A stretch of DNA of 59,618 nucleotides from Ilumatobacteraceae bacterium (GTDB lineage Bacteria > Actinomycetota > Acidimicrobiia > Acidimicrobiales > Ilumatobacteraceae): positions 1 to 59,618 of the forward strand of contig JAHEKY010000008.1 of NCBI GenBank assembly GCA_024644465.1, in the 5' to 3' direction. Every line of letters starts with the position of its first letter. Position 1 is the first letter of the stretch. Shown here one piece after another: positions 1-8,222 of the stretch. A program made the translations under genes and the position numbers. The notes under the pieces were generated by a model. The model saw only the letters and a list, made by a program, of their open reading frames with translations, searched no databases and was not told the DNA's origin.

Positions 1-1278
1 GCGCGGGCTCTCGCCGTGGATCACCAGCGTCGACATCTGGATGAAGATGCCGGCGATGATGCTGCCGAACAGGGCGCCGTAGGCCGTACCGAGACCGCCG
101 AGCGTCACGCCGGCGAACATCAGCAGCAACAGCCGGAACCCCATCTCCCAGTTGATGTTCTCGGTCAGACCGAACAGCACACCGCCGAGGCCGGCGAGCG
201 CGCTGCCCACGATCCACACCCACCGAATCACCTTCTCGACGTCGATGCCGGACGACTCGGCGAGATCCCGGTTGTCGGCGACGGCGCGCATCGCCTTGCC
301 GATCCGCGTCCGCTGCAGTGCGACTCCGACGGCCACGAGAACGATGAGCGAGAAGGCGATGATGAAGATGTCCTTGCGCAACAGCGAGAACACCCCGAAG
401 TCGACCTGCTGACCGATGCGGTAGTCGCGGTAGAAGCCGGCCCGCCCACCGAACTGGTACAGCAGGATGTACCGCACCAGGATCGAGAAGCCGATCGAGA
501 CCACGAGCGCTGCGATCAGGCTCGCACCTCGGTTGCGGAGGCGCTTCCACACGTACTCGTTGAACAGGAAGCCGGCGACGCCGGTGAGGAGCAGTGCGAC
601 GAACCCGGCGAAGACGAGCGAACTCATCCAACTGCCGAGCCACGACACCTGCCACGTCACGTGGAACACGAACGCGATCATCGCCCCGAACGTCACCATC
701 TCGCCGTGCGCGAAGTTCGTCAGGCCGGTCGTGCCGTAGATCAGCGACAGCCCGATCGCGCACATCGCGATGATCATCCCGAGCTTGATGCCATCGACGA
801 ACAGCTGCACCGACCGGATCGTGTTGTCCGCGGTCGTCACGCGCTCGCCGAGCGGGAACAGCGTGTTGCGTGTCGTCCCGGGTTGCACCTCGATGCCGGT
901 CAACGGGTTGTTGGCCCCCTCGCGCAGCGAGATCCCCTCGGCGAGCGTCGACTCGTCGAGCTCGACGGAGTACACACCCGACCCCGGCAACGCCACGAGC
1001 CACGCTCCTTCGGCGTCGGTGACCGCGGACCCGACTTCGTTCCCGTCGGAGTCGAACACGGTGAACGTGACACCTTCGACGAACACGTTCTCACCGGCCT
1101 CGTCCCTCGTCCGGAGCGTGCCACCGAGCGTCTCGTCGGCCTCGGCGGGATCGTCCTGCGCGAGCGCCGGAGCACCGACCGCGAGCGCAACGAGTACCGC
1201 CGCGAGGGCCGACAGGAGGGTCGTCACGCCGAGCGATCGGCGACCGGGTCGTTGCAGATTTCGAGTCGCCTGGAGCAC
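1..1278 (-). CDS. Branched-chain amino acid ABC transporter permease, LivH type, with N-terminal extracytoplasmic domain (partial, 3' end off window)
   Basis: The first 426 codons of an inner-membrane permease that would import branched-chain amino acids or a related solute; the 3' end lies beyond the window edge. The GTG start at 1278 leads into a signal-peptide-like segment (residues about 18-40, ending APALAQ). About 100 residues of a beta-sandwich-looking region follow (50-145, with VTDAEGAWLVALPGSGVYSV, like carboxypeptidase-regulatory or Cna-B folds). The permease core starts near residue 157 and contains IGLSLIYGTTGLTNFAHGEM, typical of LivH. Ordinary LivH proteins are about 290-310 residues and lack the front domain. 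The gene lies 11 bases after ctaA on the same strand. A -10-like TAGAGT (1287-1292) overlaps the ctaA stop, so it may have its own promoter. The permease call is sure; the front domain's fold is inferred from composition. Confidence 0.9.
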   Translation of the reverse strand, partial: MLQATRNLQRPGRRSLGVTTLLSALAAVLVALAVGAPALAQDDPAEADETLGGTLRTRDEAGENVFVEGVTFTVFDSDGNEVGSAVTDAEGAWLVALPGSGVYSVELDESTLAEGISLREGANNPLTGIEVQPGTTRNTLFPLGERVTTADNTIRSVQLFVDGIKLGMIIAMCAIGLSLIYGTTGLTNFAHGEMVTFGAMIAFVFHVTWQVSWLGSWMSSLVFAGFVALLLTGVAGFLFNEYVWKRLRNRGASLIAALVVSIGFSILVRYILLYQFGGRAGFYRDYRIGQQVDFGVFSLLRKDIFIIAFSLIVLVAVGVALQRTRIGKAMRAVADNRDLAESSGIDVEKVIRWVWIVGSALAGLGGVLFGLTENINWEMGFRLLLLMFAGVTLGGLGTAYGALFGSIIAGIFIQMSTLVIHGESPR

Positions 1279-1289
1279 GGCCGGTAACT

Positions 1290-2216
1290 CTAGGCCGCGG
1301 ATGTGACGCGCGCCGCACTCGTCACGCCGGGTGGTGACGCCGCCACGCGTCCGACGCCTCCGACGAGAGCGAGCGTGACGAGCCACAGCACGGTCGCGAA
1401 CGCGATGTGCGCTCCGACGAGGAGTTCCGGCACGCCGTTGAAGTACTGCACGTAACCGATGCCACCCTGGACGAGTCCGATGAAGATCCAGGCCGACACC
1501 GAGGATGCGAGCTCCTGGCGCCCGGCGGGGTCACGTCGCAACTGCCACGCGAGCGCGAGTGCGAACCCGACGGTCGCGATCACGACGACACTGTGCAGAC
1601 GGGCGACGTCGGAGATGTCGAAACCGAACCGGCGGACGTCCTCGTCACCAGCGTGCGGGCCGGTGCCGGTCACCACGGTGCCGGTGACGAGCGCGAGCGC
1701 GGTTCCCGCGGCCAACGCGCGGGCGAGGTGGCGGGTCGGTGGCTGCACGCCGACGGTGCGCGCCGCATCGGCGACGCCGGAGCCGGCCCGCCGCACGACG
1801 GTCATCGCGAACGCGAGCGACACCATCGCGAGGAGGAAGTGCGACTGGACGAGCGACGGATGAAGGTCGCCGCGGACCGCCAGGCCACCGACGACGCCAT
1901 TGGCGAGCACGGAGACGAGCACGCCGATCGACGGGACGCGCACACCGCGAACCGGGACCCGGAACGCGAGGATCGCCAGCGCCAGCGTCGGGATGCCGAT
2001 CAGCCCGCTGAAGATCCGGTTGATCTGCTCGATCGCCGCATGGCCGGACGACACGTCGACGAAGCGTTCGCTGTTGCAGTTCGGCCAGTCGTCGCACCCG
2101 AGGCCGCTGCCCGTCAACCGGACGACCCCGCCGGCGACGACGAGCAGTGCGATTCCGGCCGTCGTGACGATCGCGAGTCGACGAAAGCCCCGTACGCCGA
2201 TCGTCTCGCGTTTCAC
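1290..2216 (-). CDS. ctaA: Heme A synthase (COX15/CtaA family)
   Basis: A 308-residue polytopic membrane protein that oxidises the C8 methyl of heme O to make heme A for aa3-type cytochrome oxidase. Visible family marks are the first-loop cysteine pair (C41 and C47 in GLGCDDWPNC), His59 with Glu63 in HAAIEQINR, and later helix histidines in LVQSHFLL, VARLHSVV and LVGAHIAF. The usual ExxHR is ExxNR here; I recall the same in other actinobacterial members. GTG at 2216 is chosen because TAGCCT (2224-2229) sits 7 bases upstream. The divergent neighbour at 2247 has its own -10 four bases away, so the two promoters share a very short interval. Confidence 0.92.
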   Translation of the reverse strand: MKRETIGVRGFRRLAIVTTAGIALLVVAGGVVRLTGSGLGCDDWPNCNSERFVDVSSGHAAIEQINRIFSGLIGIPTLALAILAFRVPVRGVRVPSIGVLVSVLANGVVGGLAVRGDLHPSLVQSHFLLAMVSLAFAMTVVRRAGSGVADAARTVGVQPPTRHLARALAAGTALALVTGTVVTGTGPHAGDEDVRRFGFDISDVARLHSVVVIATVGFALALAWQLRRDPAGRQELASSVSAWIFIGLVQGGIGYVQYFNGVPELLVGAHIAFATVLWLVTLALVGGVGRVAASPPGVTSAARVTSAA

Positions 2217-2246
2217 GACGTCAAGGCTACGGCTAGCGTCCCCGCG

Positions 2247-3383
2247 GTGCTCAGCTCGTTCGACGACTTCCCGATCCACCAGACGTCGCGACCGGTCGCG
2301 CACACCGCGACGACCGACCTCAACCACTACGACCGGTACTTCTTCAACGGGTACACCCGCGATGGCACGATCTTCTTCGCCGTGGCCGCCGGGCTGTATC
2401 CGAACCGCCACGTCGCCGACGCCCACTTCAGCATCGTGATCGACGGCGGGAGTCCCGGCGCGCACCAGATCAACGTCCACGCGTCCCGTCGTGCCCCACT
2501 CGACCGAGCCGATGCGAACACGGTCGGCCCGATCGAGATCCAGGTGCTCGATCCCCTCCAGGCGCTGCGCGTCACCGTCGAGGCGCCGGAGCACGGCGTC
2601 CGCGCCGATCTCACGTTCGTCCGCCGATCCCCCGCGATCGAGGAACCGCACTTCTTCCTCCAGGTCGGCCAGCGAGTCGTGATGGACTCGACCCGACTCA
2701 CCCAGTTCGGCGGCTGGGAGGGTTGGCTCGAGATCGACGGCGAACTGATCGACCTCGGTCCGGGCGAGACGCTCGGCGTGCGCGATCGCTCGTGGGGCGT
2801 CCGCCCGGTCGGCGAACCGGCACCGTCGGGCGCACCGGTCGCCGATCCCCAGTTCTTCTGGCTCTGGGCGCCGCTGAACTTCGACACGTTCTCGACGCAC
2901 TTCGACGTCAACGAGCACTTCGACGGCCGGCGCTGGCACGAGACGGGCCACATCGCGCCGGTGATGACCAACGACCGCTCCGACCCGCCTGAAGCGATGC
3001 GCCACGTCGAGTACCGCCTCGGGTGGAAGGAGGGGACGCGATGGGCCGACTGGTTCGAAGTCGATCTGGTCCCCTGGGCCGGCGAGCCCTCGACGATCGC
3101 GCTCGAACCGCTCTTCGATTTCCAGATGAAGGGTCTCGGCTACGGCCATCCCGAGTGGCGCCACGGTGCATGGCAGGGCGAACTCGCAGTCGGCGGGGAT
3201 CGTTGGGAGCTGCCCGTGGAGGACCCGACCGCTGGCGAGAACCTCCATGTGCAGACGCTCGTCCGGGCAACGACGGGCGGAGGTGTCGGCGAGCACACCG
3301 GCATCGGCGTCCTCGAACAGCTCGCGCTCGGCCGGCACGACCCGACGCACCTGACCGGCCTCACCGATGGCCACGGCCGCTGA
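2247..3383 (+). CDS. Lipocalin-like (CrtC/AttH-type) protein of unknown function
   Basis: A 378-residue soluble protein without signal peptide or membrane segment. It is rich in beta-strand and Trp patterns such as GGWEGWLEIDGE, GVRDRSWGVRP and FFWLWAPLNF, which resemble the two-lobed lipocalin fold of CrtC/AttH and the related actinobacterial DUF7064/7065 proteins. CrtC itself hydrates carotenoids, but no carotenoid genes are nearby, so the substrate is unknown. GTG at 2247 follows TAGCGT (2234-2239) by 7 bases, implying a leaderless mRNA. It is transcribed away from ctaA and ends convergently with the SDR gene at 3435. Fold assignment is moderate; function is open. Confidence 0.6.
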   Translation: MLSSFDDFPIHQTSRPVAHTATTDLNHYDRYFFNGYTRDGTIFFAVAAGLYPNRHVADAHFSIVIDGGSPGAHQINVHASRRAPLDRADANTVGPIEIQVLDPLQALRVTVEAPEHGVRADLTFVRRSPAIEEPHFFLQVGQRVVMDSTRLTQFGGWEGWLEIDGELIDLGPGETLGVRDRSWGVRPVGEPAPSGAPVADPQFFWLWAPLNFDTFSTHFDVNEHFDGRRWHETGHIAPVMTNDRSDPPEAMRHVEYRLGWKEGTRWADWFEVDLVPWAGEPSTIALEPLFDFQMKGLGYGHPEWRHGAWQGELAVGGDRWELPVEDPTAGENLHVQTLVRATTGGGVGEHTGIGVLEQLALGRHDPTHLTGLTDGHGR

Positions 3384-3434
3384 GCAGGCCGGTTGCGGGC
3401 GGGGTTCGGCCGTTACCTCATGTGTGCCCGTACG

Positions 3435-4289
3435 TCATGTGTGGCGGATCGACATCCCGCCGTCGACCGCGATCGCGGTGCCGTTGACGTAGCTCGCCGA
3501 CGGTAGGCACAGGTTGAGCGTCATGTGGGCGACTTCCTCTGGGTCGCCGTAGCGGCGCAGCGGAACGCGCCGCCGCGCGTAGACCGCTTTCGCCTCCGGT
3601 TCGATCGCGGCGGTCATCGCGGTCTCGATCGGGCCGGGGCAGATGCAGTTGACCGTGATGCCGTGCCGCCCCAACTCGACCGCGAAGCTCTTGGTCAAAC
3701 CGATCACGCCGGCCTTCGTCGCCGCATACGCGGCGAGACCGGCAGTCGTGACGATCGCTTCGGTCGAGGCGATGTTGACGACTCGTCCGCCGCCCGAACG
3801 GGCGAGGTGTTCGACCGTCAGCCGGATCAGCCGTGCGTGCGCGGTCAGGTTGACGTCGAGCGTTCGCGCCCAGTTCTCCTCGAACTCGGCGCCGGGTTGG
3901 AACGCAGACGTGACCAGCGAGACACCGGCGTTGTTGACGACGATGTCGATCCCGTCGGCCCACGCGAGCGTGTCCGCGACGAGCGCGTCGAGTTGCTCGG
4001 GATCAGCCACGTCACCGACGGCGCCGAGCGCCGAGTCGGGGCCGTGCACCGCTCGGATCTCATCGACGACGGCCGCGACTCGCTCGGCACCGAGATCCGC
4101 GACGATCACCCGCGCCCCTTCATCGGCGAACAGGTGGGCCGTCGCCCGGCCCATGCCGCTCGCCGCGCCGGTGACGATCGCGGTCCGGCCGGCGATCGAC
4201 CGTGACAGCGCAGTCAGCCGTGAGTCGGACGTGGATCCGGGCCGCAAGGCGGACGGTGCAACGGACGGCGAGTCGGACGGTGGCGGCAT
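3435..4289 (-). CDS. Short-chain dehydrogenase/reductase (SDR)
   Basis: A 284-residue classical SDR: NAD(P)-binding TGAASGMG (residues 40-47), NNAG (119-122), and catalytic Ser175, Tyr188 and Lys192 (YAATK). It should oxidise or reduce an alcohol/ketone; the substrate cannot be read from sequence. The first 30 residues are a low-complexity Pro/Ser/Thr tail that is unusual for this family. The ATG at 4289 is kept because it lies 4 bases after the stop of the upstream methyltransferase and I see no other in-frame start nearer the fold. Probably co-transcribed with that methyltransferase. Confidence 0.88.
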   Translation of the reverse strand: MPPPSDSPSVAPSALRPGSTSDSRLTALSRSIAGRTAIVTGAASGMGRATAHLFADEGARVIVADLGAERVAAVVDEIRAVHGPDSALGAVGDVADPEQLDALVADTLAWADGIDIVVNNAGVSLVTSAFQPGAEFEENWARTLDVNLTAHARLIRLTVEHLARSGGGRVVNIASTEAIVTTAGLAAYAATKAGVIGLTKSFAVELGRHGITVNCICPGPIETAMTAAIEPEAKAVYARRRVPLRRYGDPEEVAHMTLNLCLPSASYVNGTAIAVDGGMSIRHT

Positions 4290-4293
4290 CGCG

Positions 4294-5391
4294 TCACGGC
4301 CGGATCGCGTAGAAGGCGTTGACGCTGTGGTCGACGGGCAGCCGTTCGAATCGCGAGAATCCGGCGTCGGCGCTCATCTGCCGAGCCTTCGACTCGGGCA
4401 GCCCGAGCGTCCCGAGCCCCGCGCCGCCCGGCTCGGACAGGGCCGACGACATGCAGGACAGCACGCTGATGCCGTACATCAGCGCCGCCATCGGGTTCTT
4501 CTCGACGTTCTCGGCGAAGGAGTCGCGACCCTTGATGTCGACGAGCAGCCAGATGCCGTCGTCGCTGATCGCGGCGCGGATCGCGGCGATCGTCTCCTCG
4601 GGGTGAACCATGTCGTGGATGCAGTCGAACGTCGTGACCAGACCGACGGAGTGGTCGGTCGGCAGCGGCTCGTCACGCGGGTCGACGAAACGGGCGTTCG
4701 TCGCGCTGCTGTCGCGGCGCCGTTGTTCGGCACGATCGAGTGCGTGGCGCGAGATGTCGTAGCCGACGAAGCTGCTGTTCGGAAACGCCTCCGCCATCAT
4801 CATCACCGCTCCCCCGGCGCCGCAGCCGATGTCGGCCACCGCAATGCCCTGTTCGAGCCGTTCGACGACCCCGTCGAGCGTCGGCAGCACCGTCGGGACG
4901 AGGTGATGTCGGTTCCACGGCTCGAAGCTGCGCTCGATTCCGACCGCCCCTTCGGGGCCGTGACTGTCGTAGTCGTGGCCGACGCCGGTCCGGAAGCTCT
5001 CCGGCATCAGGTCGAGCGCGGCCATCGTCTGGGGGAACCGGTGGAACATCCCGGTCCCCGACGCCGGGTGGTCCGGCGACGCCAGCACGGCGATGCCCTC
5101 CGGCGACAATCCGAACCGTTCTCCGTCCGCGTCGGCCGTCAACAGGTTCGCTGCGGCCTGGTTGTACGCCCACTCGCGGACCCAGCGCTCGTCGAGCGAT
5201 GCCCGCTCGGCGATCTCGTCGGTCGTCAACGGCTGCGGCGCCGACGCGAGCACCCGATAGAGGCCGAGCTTGTCGCCGAGGTGGATCATGCCCGCCGTGA
5301 CGGCACCGCTGAGTTGGGTGAAGACGTTGAACGAGAAGAACTTGAGCTTGTCGGGGTCGGTACCGAGGTCGTCGTCGATGTCGCTGGCCAT
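4294..5391 (-). CDS. SAM-dependent methyltransferase with N-terminal winged-helix domain
   Basis: A 365-residue class I methyltransferase. Residues about 20-110 look like the winged-helix dimerisation domain seen in O-methyltransferase-like proteins (YRVLASAPQPLTTDEIAERA). The Rossmann SAM motif is VADIGCGAGGAV near residue 185, followed by FDCIHDMVHPEE. The whole resembles a widespread actinobacterial group annotated only as class I methyltransferase; the substrate is unknown. ATG at 5391 is preferred over GTG at 5394 because TACGGT (5398-5403) ends exactly 6 bases before it. Likely the first gene of a two-gene unit with the SDR. Confidence 0.85.
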   Translation of the reverse strand: MASDIDDDLGTDPDKLKFFSFNVFTQLSGAVTAGMIHLGDKLGLYRVLASAPQPLTTDEIAERASLDERWVREWAYNQAAANLLTADADGERFGLSPEGIAVLASPDHPASGTGMFHRFPQTMAALDLMPESFRTGVGHDYDSHGPEGAVGIERSFEPWNRHHLVPTVLPTLDGVVERLEQGIAVADIGCGAGGAVMMMAEAFPNSSFVGYDISRHALDRAEQRRRDSSATNARFVDPRDEPLPTDHSVGLVTTFDCIHDMVHPEETIAAIRAAISDDGIWLLVDIKGRDSFAENVEKNPMAALMYGISVLSCMSSALSEPGGAGLGTLGLPESKARQMSADAGFSRFERLPVDHSVNAFYAIRP

Positions 5392-5425
5392 CACCAGACC
5401 GTACGCGGCGACCCGCCGCCGGTCG

Positions 5426-6103
5426 TCAGCGGGTGCGATCGTCCGTTGCGAGGTGCTCCGCGCTGCCGAGGCGAGTCACGCCGAACGCGTGCCCGTCGGC
5501 GAGTTCGAACGTCTCGAGCCGCGAGATCGACGAGTGGAACAGCTGGAACCGCTCCCACTGCCACGGCACCGGTTCCACACCGAGCAGATGTCCGATCGTC
5601 ATCGAGTTCGTCCCGGCGTGCGCGACGAGGGCGATCCGCAGTTCGGGCGAGCCGAGCTTCCACACCGGCAGCTGGCCGTCGATGCGTCGCGCCCCACGCT
5701 CGTCGAGGAAGTCGATGACGCCGGCTGCGATCCGGTCCGCGAAGTCACGCACGCTCTCGCCTCCTTCCAGGCCCGTCCAGCGTTCGAGCGACGGACGTGC
5801 GAGGAGTTCCTTGTACGCCGCCTGCGCGTGCTCCGCAGGGGTTCCGTGCCATGACGGGTTGCCGATCTCGCGCAGCCACGGGGCGATCACCTCCTCCCGG
5901 CCGAGCGCGTCGAGCAATGGCGCGGCGGTCTGGCGGGCGCGTCGTAGCGGCGACACGAGGACCTCGTCGAAGTGTTCGCCGGCGAGCACCTCGGCCATCC
6001 GCTCCGCCTGACGTACCCCGAGCGGCGTCAACGGCGGGTTCTCGACGTTCAGCCCATCCTTCACCCACTCGGGTTGCCCGTGGCGCACGAGGACGATCTC
6101 CAT
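5426..6103 (-). CDS. Histidine phosphatase family protein (phosphoglycerate mutase-like)
   Basis: A 225-residue branch-1 histidine phosphatase. The phosphorylated His is in LVRHGQPEW near the N-terminus (VRHG) and the second catalytic His in ALVAHAGT; SPLRRARQT is the usual phosphate-binding loop. Members remove phosphate from many small molecules, and I cannot choose a substrate. ATG at 6103 is preceded by TACAGT (6112-6117) 8 bases upstream. Divergent from the DUF2510 gene at 6180. It ends 34 bases before the methyltransferase start on the same strand, but that gene appears to have its own -10. Confidence 0.88.
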   Translation of the reverse strand: MEIVLVRHGQPEWVKDGLNVENPPLTPLGVRQAERMAEVLAGEHFDEVLVSPLRRARQTAAPLLDALGREEVIAPWLREIGNPSWHGTPAEHAQAAYKELLARPSLERWTGLEGGESVRDFADRIAAGVIDFLDERGARRIDGQLPVWKLGSPELRIALVAHAGTNSMTIGHLLGVEPVPWQWERFQLFHSSISRLETFELADGHAFGVTRLGSAEHLATDDRTR

Positions 6104-6179
6104 GGCTCTCGACTGTACGGGAGCGACGGTTCCGAGCGCGAGATCCGCCCGTGCGTCCGGCGGCGCTAGCTTGCCCCGG

Positions 6180-6923
6180 GTGAGTCGACCCGCACCGGGC
6201 TGGTACCCCGACCCGATGACGCGGTTCGAGCTGCGCTACCACAACGGCGAGGCCTGGACGGCCGACGTGTCGAGCGACGGCCGACGCTATGTCGACCCGC
6301 AGGGCATCCGTCCCAGCGTCGACGCACCGTCGGACGTTTCCGGCCGCCAGCCGGCCGACGCGAGGAACCCGTCCGCGACCGCTGCGATGACGCTCGGGAT
6401 CATCGCGGTCGGGATCGGGTGGCTCCCGGTCGTCGCCGTCCTCGGAGCCATTGCGGCGGTGCTCGCGATCGTCCTCGGGGTGATCGGACGGCGCCGCTCC
6501 CGCCGGACCGGCGTCGGACGCGGGGCCGCGCTCACCGGTCTGATCACCGGCGGCGCCGGCATCGCCATGTCGGTCGTCGGTGTGATCTTCACCATCTCGA
6601 TCTTTGCCGCCGTCGATCGCTTCTCCGATCCCGCCGACAACGACACCTCGATCCTGAGCTGCACCCGCGACGAGGACGACGTGACGGCCCGAGGGGAGCT
6701 GACCAACCTCGACGACCGGGCCGCCGGGTTCACGGTCCGGGTGTTCTTCGTCCGTCCGGGCACCGACAACCCGCGCCGCGCCGCGCTCGTCGACGTCGGC
6801 CGGGTCGAACCCGGCGCGACCGTGCCGTTCGAGATCACCCGCGCGGTCGGGCCGGACCCCGTCGACTGCATCGTCGGCGCCGTGCGCGGCCCACTCCCCT
6901 ACGGCATCGATCCCGGAAGGTGA
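6180..6923 (+). CDS. DUF2510/DUF4190-like membrane protein
   Basis: A 247-residue protein. It opens with a DUF2510 motif (APGWYPDP at residues 5-12, then RYHNGEAWT), a short actinobacterial N-terminal module. Two hydrophobic helices follow (about 65-105 and 120-150) around GVIGRRRSRRTGVGRGAALTG, as in DUF4190. The C-terminal 90 residues look like an extracellular beta-domain (TRDEDDVTARGELTNLDDRA). The function is unknown. GTG at 6180 is chosen over an earlier in-frame ATG at 6102 because TAGCTT (6167-6172) lies 7 bases upstream and the earlier start would overlap the divergent phosphatase start. Confidence 0.8.
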   Translation: MSRPAPGWYPDPMTRFELRYHNGEAWTADVSSDGRRYVDPQGIRPSVDAPSDVSGRQPADARNPSATAAMTLGIIAVGIGWLPVVAVLGAIAAVLAIVLGVIGRRRSRRTGVGRGAALTGLITGGAGIAMSVVGVIFTISIFAAVDRFSDPADNDTSILSCTRDEDDVTARGELTNLDDRAAGFTVRVFFVRPGTDNPRRAALVDVGRVEPGATVPFEITRAVGPDPVDCIVGAVRGPLPYGIDPGR

Positions 6924-6971
6924 CGGGGTCGGACGTTTCCATGCCGATCGGCTCGCCATAGCGTCTGCGTC

Positions 6972-7529
6972 GTGGAAACCGACCACACCGAACACCGCGA
7001 CCCCCGCGTCGCCGGCGATCTCCCCGGTCGAGTCGGCCTGACCCCGTTCCGCGTTCTCTTCCCGATCGGGTTCGCGCTGTTCGCCGCGTTCTGGGTGTGG
7101 GCACTGTTCTTCGCGTCGAAGACGGCGATCAACAAGATCGAGGATCGGGCGTGGGCCGCCCGGGCGGAGACGATCTGCGCCCCCGTGAAGGCCGAGCTCC
7201 GCGAGATCGAGTTGCTCGCCGACCCGGACCTCGAGGTCCGTGCCGACCTCGTCGTCCGTTCGACCGATCTCCTCGCGGCGATGCTCGACGACCTCGTCGC
7301 GGTCGAGCCGTCCGACCCGAAGGGGCAGGCGATCGTGCCTCAGTGGATCGCCGACTGGCGGCGGCTGCTCGCGGACCGGTACGCCTACGCCGATCGTCTG
7401 CGCGGGGGCCAGGACGGCCCGTTCACCGAGACCGCGGTCCAGGGCCTGCCGATCTCGGAACGGATCGAGACGTTCGCCGGCGACAACGAGATGCCGAGCT
7501 GCGCCCCGCCGCACGGCTCAGTCGTCTGA
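6972..7529 (+). CDS. Single-pass membrane protein of unknown function
   Basis: A 185-residue protein that I do not recognise. A cytoplasmic N-tail of about 25 residues precedes one strong transmembrane helix (about 30-50, PIGFALFAAFWVWALFF). The acidic, helical C-terminal region, probably extracytoplasmic, ends with PSCAPP. GTG at 6972 follows TAGCGT (6959-6964) by 7 bases. It lies 48 bases after the DUF2510 gene on the same strand but seems to have its own promoter. Its end overlaps the convergent acyltransferase gene by 12 bases. Confidence 0.72.
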   Translation: METDHTEHRDPRVAGDLPGRVGLTPFRVLFPIGFALFAAFWVWALFFASKTAINKIEDRAWAARAETICAPVKAELREIELLADPDLEVRADLVVRSTDLLAAMLDDLVAVEPSDPKGQAIVPQWIADWRRLLADRYAYADRLRGGQDGPFTETAVQGLPISERIETFAGDNEMPSCAPPHGSVV

Positions 7530-8183
7530 ACCCGGCGCCGCCGTCATCGTCCTGATCACGCGCGCTGGAACCCCGGCGGCAACCGAGTTGTCGGCGATGG
7601 CACCCGTGACGACGCTGTTCGCGCCGATCACGACGTGACGGCCGATCGTGGCGCCGGGAAGCACGACCGTGCCATGGCCGAGCCATGACCCGTCGCCGAT
7701 CGAGACCGGCCGCTCCGGCATCATCTGCCGGGAGATCGGCAGGTCGAGTTCCTCGTAGCCGTGGTTCTGGTCGGTGATGTAGACGTGGTGTCCCGTCCAC
7801 ACGTCGTGGCCGATGGTGATCTCGAGATGGCCGACGATGCCGCTGCCCTTGCCGAACAGGCAGCGGTCGCCGATCGAGATCACGGTGTCGGAGACCATCT
7901 GTTGACCCGGCACCATCCCCGCAGAGAGCGTCATCTGCGGCCCGAAGAGCGTCCCGGCGCCGATCCGGATGTACTGCTCGTTGAACAATGCGTTCGGCGG
8001 GAAGCAGATCACGCTGTTCCGGCCGAACGCACCGAATCGCCTGCCACGGCGGCTGTCGGGGCCGATCGCGCCGAGTTCGACCACCAGCTCCCAGCCCCGA
8101 TGGACGACCTCACCGGCGGCGCGCTTGACCGCAGTCCGCAACCGTTGCCGGGCGGTGGCGGGAACCGCGTCGCGTTCGAGCAA
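7518..8183 (-). CDS. Left-handed beta-helix (hexapeptide) acyltransferase
   Basis: A 221-residue acyltransferase of the LbH/WxcM-CysE fold: repeated hexapeptide turns such as IGDRCLFGKGSGIVGHLEIT and IGRHVVIGANSVVTG, with the catalytic-type DQNHGYE loop seen in maltose/galactoside-type O-acetyltransferases. It probably moves an acetyl group to a sugar or polysaccharide; no sugar cluster is adjacent. The start is a TTG at 8183, chosen because TACCGT (8192-8197) lies 8 bases upstream and no ATG/GTG in this frame is better placed. Divergent from the carboxylesterase. Confidence 0.85.
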   Translation of the reverse strand: MLERDAVPATARQRLRTAVKRAAGEVVHRGWELVVELGAIGPDSRRGRRFGAFGRNSVICFPPNALFNEQYIRIGAGTLFGPQMTLSAGMVPGQQMVSDTVISIGDRCLFGKGSGIVGHLEITIGHDVWTGHHVYITDQNHGYEELDLPISRQMMPERPVSIGDGSWLGHGTVVLPGATIGRHVVIGANSVVTGAIADNSVAAGVPARVIRTMTAAPGSDD

Positions 8184-8222
8184 GAGTCCCGACGGTAGTC
8201 ACGGAACATCTAGGTTGACCCA

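Noticed and set aside
16-1287. Long plus-strand open frame of 423 codons opposite the LivH gene
   Set aside because: It is rich in Arg, His, Glu and Asp with no motif and lies antisense to a clear permease; such frames arise from high GC content.
2217-3374. Minus-strand extension of ctaA into a 694-residue protein
   Set aside because: The extra part is antisense to the lipocalin-like gene and has no membrane or heme A synthase features; the GTG at 2216 gives the normal length.
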